DNA of 64,000 nt, taken from positions 59,892-123,891 of the forward strand of contig NZ_JOJL01000018.1 in NCBI RefSeq assembly GCF_000721705.1, given 5' to 3'. Below are positions 61,900-64,000 of this stretch, in pieces (position 1 is the first letter of the stretch; every line of letters begins with the position of its first letter). Both the position numbers and the translations under genes were made by a program. Under the pieces are notes generated by a model. That model was not told the DNA's origin and did no database searches. It saw only the letters and a program-made list of their open reading frames with translations. Source of the DNA: Actinoplanes subtropicus. Lineage in GTDB: Bacteria; Actinomycetota; Actinomycetes; Mycobacteriales; Micromonosporaceae.

Positions 61900-62100
61900 C
61901 CCGCCCACACCCGTTCAACCCCCGGCGGCAGCCCCCGCTCACACCCGCTCAACCCCCAGCGGCAGCCCCGCCCACACCCGCTCAACCCCCAGCGGCAGCC
62001 CCGCCCACACCCGCTCAACCCCCAGCGGCAGCCCCCGCCCACACCCGCTCAACCCCGAACGGCAGCCCCGCCCACACCGGGCGACAGCCCCCGCCCCGGG
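61900..62100. repeat. 33/34-bp tandem repeat array upstream of lepA
   Basis: The segment CACCCGCTCAACCCC recurs with spacing 34, 33, 33 and 34 bp (anchor G at 61913, 61947, 61980, 62013 and 62047), about six copies with degenerate ends. It occupies most of the 339-bp gene-free stretch between lepA and the MOSC gene. A 90-codon minus-strand frame runs through it (GCRWGLSGCGR units), but it is a product of the repeat and not a convincing gene. Confidence 0.85.
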
Positions 62101-62133
62101 CGCAGCACGCGCAGCCCCGTCCGGCGCGCGCAG

Positions 62134-62862
62134 TCACACCCGCTCGAGCTGCGCATGCGGCGGCGGTGGCAACTCCGCCGTCACCACGTCACCGGCCCGG
62201 ATCGGCCCGCCACGCAGCACGACACCCATGACGCCGGCCTTGCGCACGACGGTCCCGTCCGCATCCCGCCCAAGCACCTCCTTCAGCAGCCCCTCCCGAA
62301 ACCCGTTGATCTGCCCACACGGATTCCGCAGCCCCGCAAGCACCACAGCCGGCCGCAGGTCGTCCCCACCATCCCCCGCAGCCGCGATCGCCACCGCCGA
62401 AGCCGCCGTCTCCCGATCAAGCTCCGCCCGGGCGGCAACCTCCAGCACCGCCCTGAGCGGCCCGCCCTCACGCTCCCCAAGCACCTCGCCGTCTCCCCTG
62501 CCGGCCACGCCCGCCGTGCCTATCGCCGCCGGCGGCCCGAAGCGAAGGATCGTGCCCACTGGCAGCCCGAGCAGGTCGATCCCGCTCGTGGTCACGTTCT
62601 CCCCGAGGTTGCCCGCCGCGACCGCGTACCCCTTGGCCCCGACCTCGGCGAACAGTTCCTGCTGAATCAGGTGCACCTGCCGGAAGTTCGGCTGCGTCGG
62701 ATCGGCCCGCACCCGGCCCCGATGCTTGACGTGCACTCCGGCATGCACGTCACCCTTCACCCCGACCCCGGCGATCAGCACGATCTCGTCCCGCACCGGC
62801 TTCGTGAACGAATACGTGTCGTTACAACTGACCGCCACGACCGTCCCCTGCACAGCCTCCAT
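62134..62862 (-). CDS. MOSC-domain protein
   Basis: 242-aa protein whose central part is a MOSC (molybdenum-cofactor sulfurase C-terminal) domain: IVLIAGVGVKGDVHAGVHVKHRGRV, HLIQQELFAEVGAKGYAVAAGNLGENVTTSGIDLLGLPVGT and the conserved cysteine region LRNPCGQINGF. Such proteins bind or transfer the molybdenum cofactor or a persulfide sulfur. ATG 62862 is taken as the start because the longer frame runs into repeats. It could work with other molybdoenzymes; none is nearby. Confidence 0.82.
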   Translation of the reverse strand: MEAVQGTVVAVSCNDTYSFTKPVRDEIVLIAGVGVKGDVHAGVHVKHRGRVRADPTQPNFRQVHLIQQELFAEVGAKGYAVAAGNLGENVTTSGIDLLGLPVGTILRFGPPAAIGTAGVAGRGDGEVLGEREGGPLRAVLEVAARAELDRETAASAVAIAAAGDGGDDLRPAVVLAGLRNPCGQINGFREGLLKEVLGRDADGTVVRKAGVMGVVLRGGPIRAGDVVTAELPPPPHAQLERV

Positions 62863-63029
62863 GCCCCGAGTGTCGCCGACCCGGCGCCCGCCGTACGACC
62901 CGGTTTCCGCGCCGTGGGCATGACGTCGCGCCGGCACCTCTCCGGCACGAAACATGCCACCCGCAGCCACGCGGGCTAACCGGCCCGCCAACGCCCGCAA
63001 GAGCATCGGCGCGCTTGAGGCCTGCTTCC

Positions 63030-63325
63030 CGTGCAGCCTGCTGCCGTGCAGCGCTTCCGTGCGGCGCGCTGAGGCCCGTTTCCGTGCGGCCGCTTCCATG
63101 CGGCGCGCTTGAGGGCCACTCCCGGCGCTTCCATCCGGCGTGCTTGAGGGCCACTCCCGTACGGCCGCTTCCATCCGGCGTGCTTGAGGGCCACTCCCGT
63201 ACGGCCGCTTCCATCCGGCGCGCTTGAGGGCCACTCCCGTACGGCCGCTTCCATCCGGCGCGCTTGAGGGCCACTCCCGTGCGGCCGCTTCCATCCGGCG
63301 CGCTTGAGGGCCACTCCTGTGCGGC
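63030..63325. repeat. 40-bp tandem repeat array
   Basis: The block GCTTGAGGGCCACTCC recurs at exactly 40-bp steps (63141, 63181, 63221, 63261 and 63301 for the preceding base), preceded by shorter degenerate copies from about 63030. Units abut with no spacers, so this is not a CRISPR array. It fills most of the 486-bp gap between the MOSC and DUF4240 genes. Since 40 is not a multiple of three, all three minus-strand frames stay open through it. Confidence 0.9.
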
Positions 63326-63348
63326 CCGCCTCCCGTGCGGCCCGCTCG

Positions 63349-63882
63349 TCAGTCGGGCGGCTCCAGGAACAACGCCGACAAACGCGGCAATCTCCTCTGC
63401 ATCTCCTCCTCATTGTCGAAATCCCACAAATCGGCCGCGTCGGGCCGCGTCGCCGGCTGCTCCCCCGCCGGCAACTCGGACCCGGTGGCCTGCCGATACG
63501 CCTCGGCCCCGATGGCCAGCACCTCTTCCGCCTCGAACACCGCACCGCTGTCCGCCGCGGCGCGCACCGCAGGGAGATCGGCCAGCGAATCGGGCGATTT
63601 CACCGACCGCGCCACCGCCTCGCGCCCGTGCGCGATCAGCCACCCACGGAAGCTGTCGAAGCCCTCGTCGGAACACCCACCGTTGATCAGATAGGCCGCC
63701 GCCCACAGGTCCTGCGTGCCGGAGGCCACCATGACCTTGTCGAGGTGGCGGGCCCAGGCGACGATCTCCTCCGGGTCGCGGGCGGCCAGGTCGGCGGTGG
63801 CGCGTTTGGCCACCTCGCCCGGGGAGGCCGGCCGATCGGCGGTCGCGCGATCGATGACCGCCCAGAAGTCGTCGGTTCTCAT
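63349..63882 (-). CDS. DUF4240-like protein
   Basis: 177-aa cytosolic protein with the DUF4240 opening (DDFWAVIDRATAD) and core (DLWAAAYLINGGCSDEGFDSFRGWLIAHGREAV). Function is unknown; related proteins have been tied to WGR/MolR-type systems by annotation only. ATG 63882 is chosen over the frame start 30 bp upstream because the family begins at this residue. The 40-bp array begins 24 bp past its stop. The remaining 63883-64000 shows no gene. Confidence 0.8.
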   Translation of the reverse strand: MRTDDFWAVIDRATADRPASPGEVAKRATADLAARDPEEIVAWARHLDKVMVASGTQDLWAAAYLINGGCSDEGFDSFRGWLIAHGREAVARSVKSPDSLADLPAVRAAADSGAVFEAEEVLAIGAEAYRQATGSELPAGEQPATRPDAADLWDFDNEEEMQRRLPRLSALFLEPPD

Positions 63883-64000
63883 GGCCAGGATCCTGCCAGC
63901 CGGGTACGACATTTAGCTTTGATGTTGAGCCTTGAAGATCGATTCGGGGCTTCGTAGGGTGCGTCGGGTCGGGTCCTTCCGGTACGGCTCGGTATACGAC

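Noticed and set aside
61770..62042. Ninety-codon minus-strand ORF with GCRWGLSGCGR units
   Set aside because: It results from the 33/34-bp repeat, changes frame where a 34-bp unit occurs, and has no supporting start or homology.
62862..63294. N-terminal extension of the MOSC protein through the 40-bp repeats
   Set aside because: The MOSC-like sequence begins at the ATG at 62862. The extension is just repeat translation.
63030..63325. CRISPR array
   Set aside because: The 40-bp units are contiguous with no unique spacers, and no cas gene is present.

Overview
The window is chromosomal DNA from a high-GC actinomycete, most likely a member of the Micromonosporaceae (Actinoplanes-like). This rests on very G/C-rich third codon positions, frequent GTG/TTG starts, many 4-bp ATGA/GTGA gene overlaps, and a backbone gene order close to that around glyS-smtB-furB-uppS-recO-era-ybeY-phoH-rsmE-dnaJ-hrcA-hemW-lepA in Mycobacterium tuberculosis. 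No rRNA, tRNA, phage, IS element or CRISPR array was recognised. Assignments come from reading motifs, not from database searches.

Layout. 0-5 kb: dusB, a repeat-rich coiled-coil protein, an XdhC-like protein, glyS, small membrane and ABM-domain proteins, then a 48-bp tandem repeat. 5.2-8.5 kb: a zinc-homeostasis operon (znuA-znuC-znuB-arsR/smtB-zur) behind a Fur/Zur-type operator. 8.5-10.4 kb: small membrane proteins and an alpha/beta hydrolase. 10.5-14.5 kb: a TPP riboswitch, the ykoE-ykoD-ykoC thiamine-precursor ECF transporter and a methylenetetrahydrofolate-reductase-like gene. 14.5-17.2 kb: aldo/keto reductase, a vapBC toxin-antitoxin pair, and a thiamine-binding protein coupled to a HAD phosphatase. 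17.2-26.2 kb: core genes uppS, recO, era (with a long low-complexity N-terminus), a degenerate cytidine-deaminase homologue, a CBS/CorC membrane protein, ybeY and phoH, interrupted by a DUF4097-type lipoprotein, a thioesterase and an acyltransferase.

26.3-34.8 kb is accessory: serine hydrolase, HIT protein, GH3 beta-glucosidase, a heterodimeric ABC exporter with complementary degenerate ATP sites, and a GNAT-like protein, ending at rsmE. 35.5-51.6 kb is a second accessory stretch. It holds two related membrane Ser/Thr kinases, an operon with a secreted helical-repeat protein, class F-like sortase and VWA-like membrane protein, and an ECF41/SigJ-type sigma factor opposite a carboxymuconolactone-decarboxylase-like gene with two matching promoter motifs. 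Next comes a divergent IclR-controlled catabolic cluster (CoA-transferase, citryl-CoA-lyase-like, LigB-like and LigA-like dioxygenase subunits, MDR dehydrogenase; opposite an amidohydrolase and the IclR regulator), and then a MarR/azoreductase pair with twin operators.

51.7-64 kb returns to core genes: dnaJ and hrcA with CIRCE, a DUF4870-like protein, hemW, enoyl-CoA hydratase, a lytic-transglycosylase-like protein, a PAS-domain membrane sensor without an output domain, a GlsB/YeaQ-type membrane protein, lepA, a MOSC protein and a DUF4240-like protein. Two tandem-repeat arrays (33/34 bp and 40 bp) fill the two longest gene-free stretches.

The strongest leads are the paired ECF41-type promoters (41687-41748), the IclR catabolic cluster with its two 16-bp operators, the five-gene zinc operon with both uptake and efflux-type sensors, and the sortase/helical-repeat/VWA operon.
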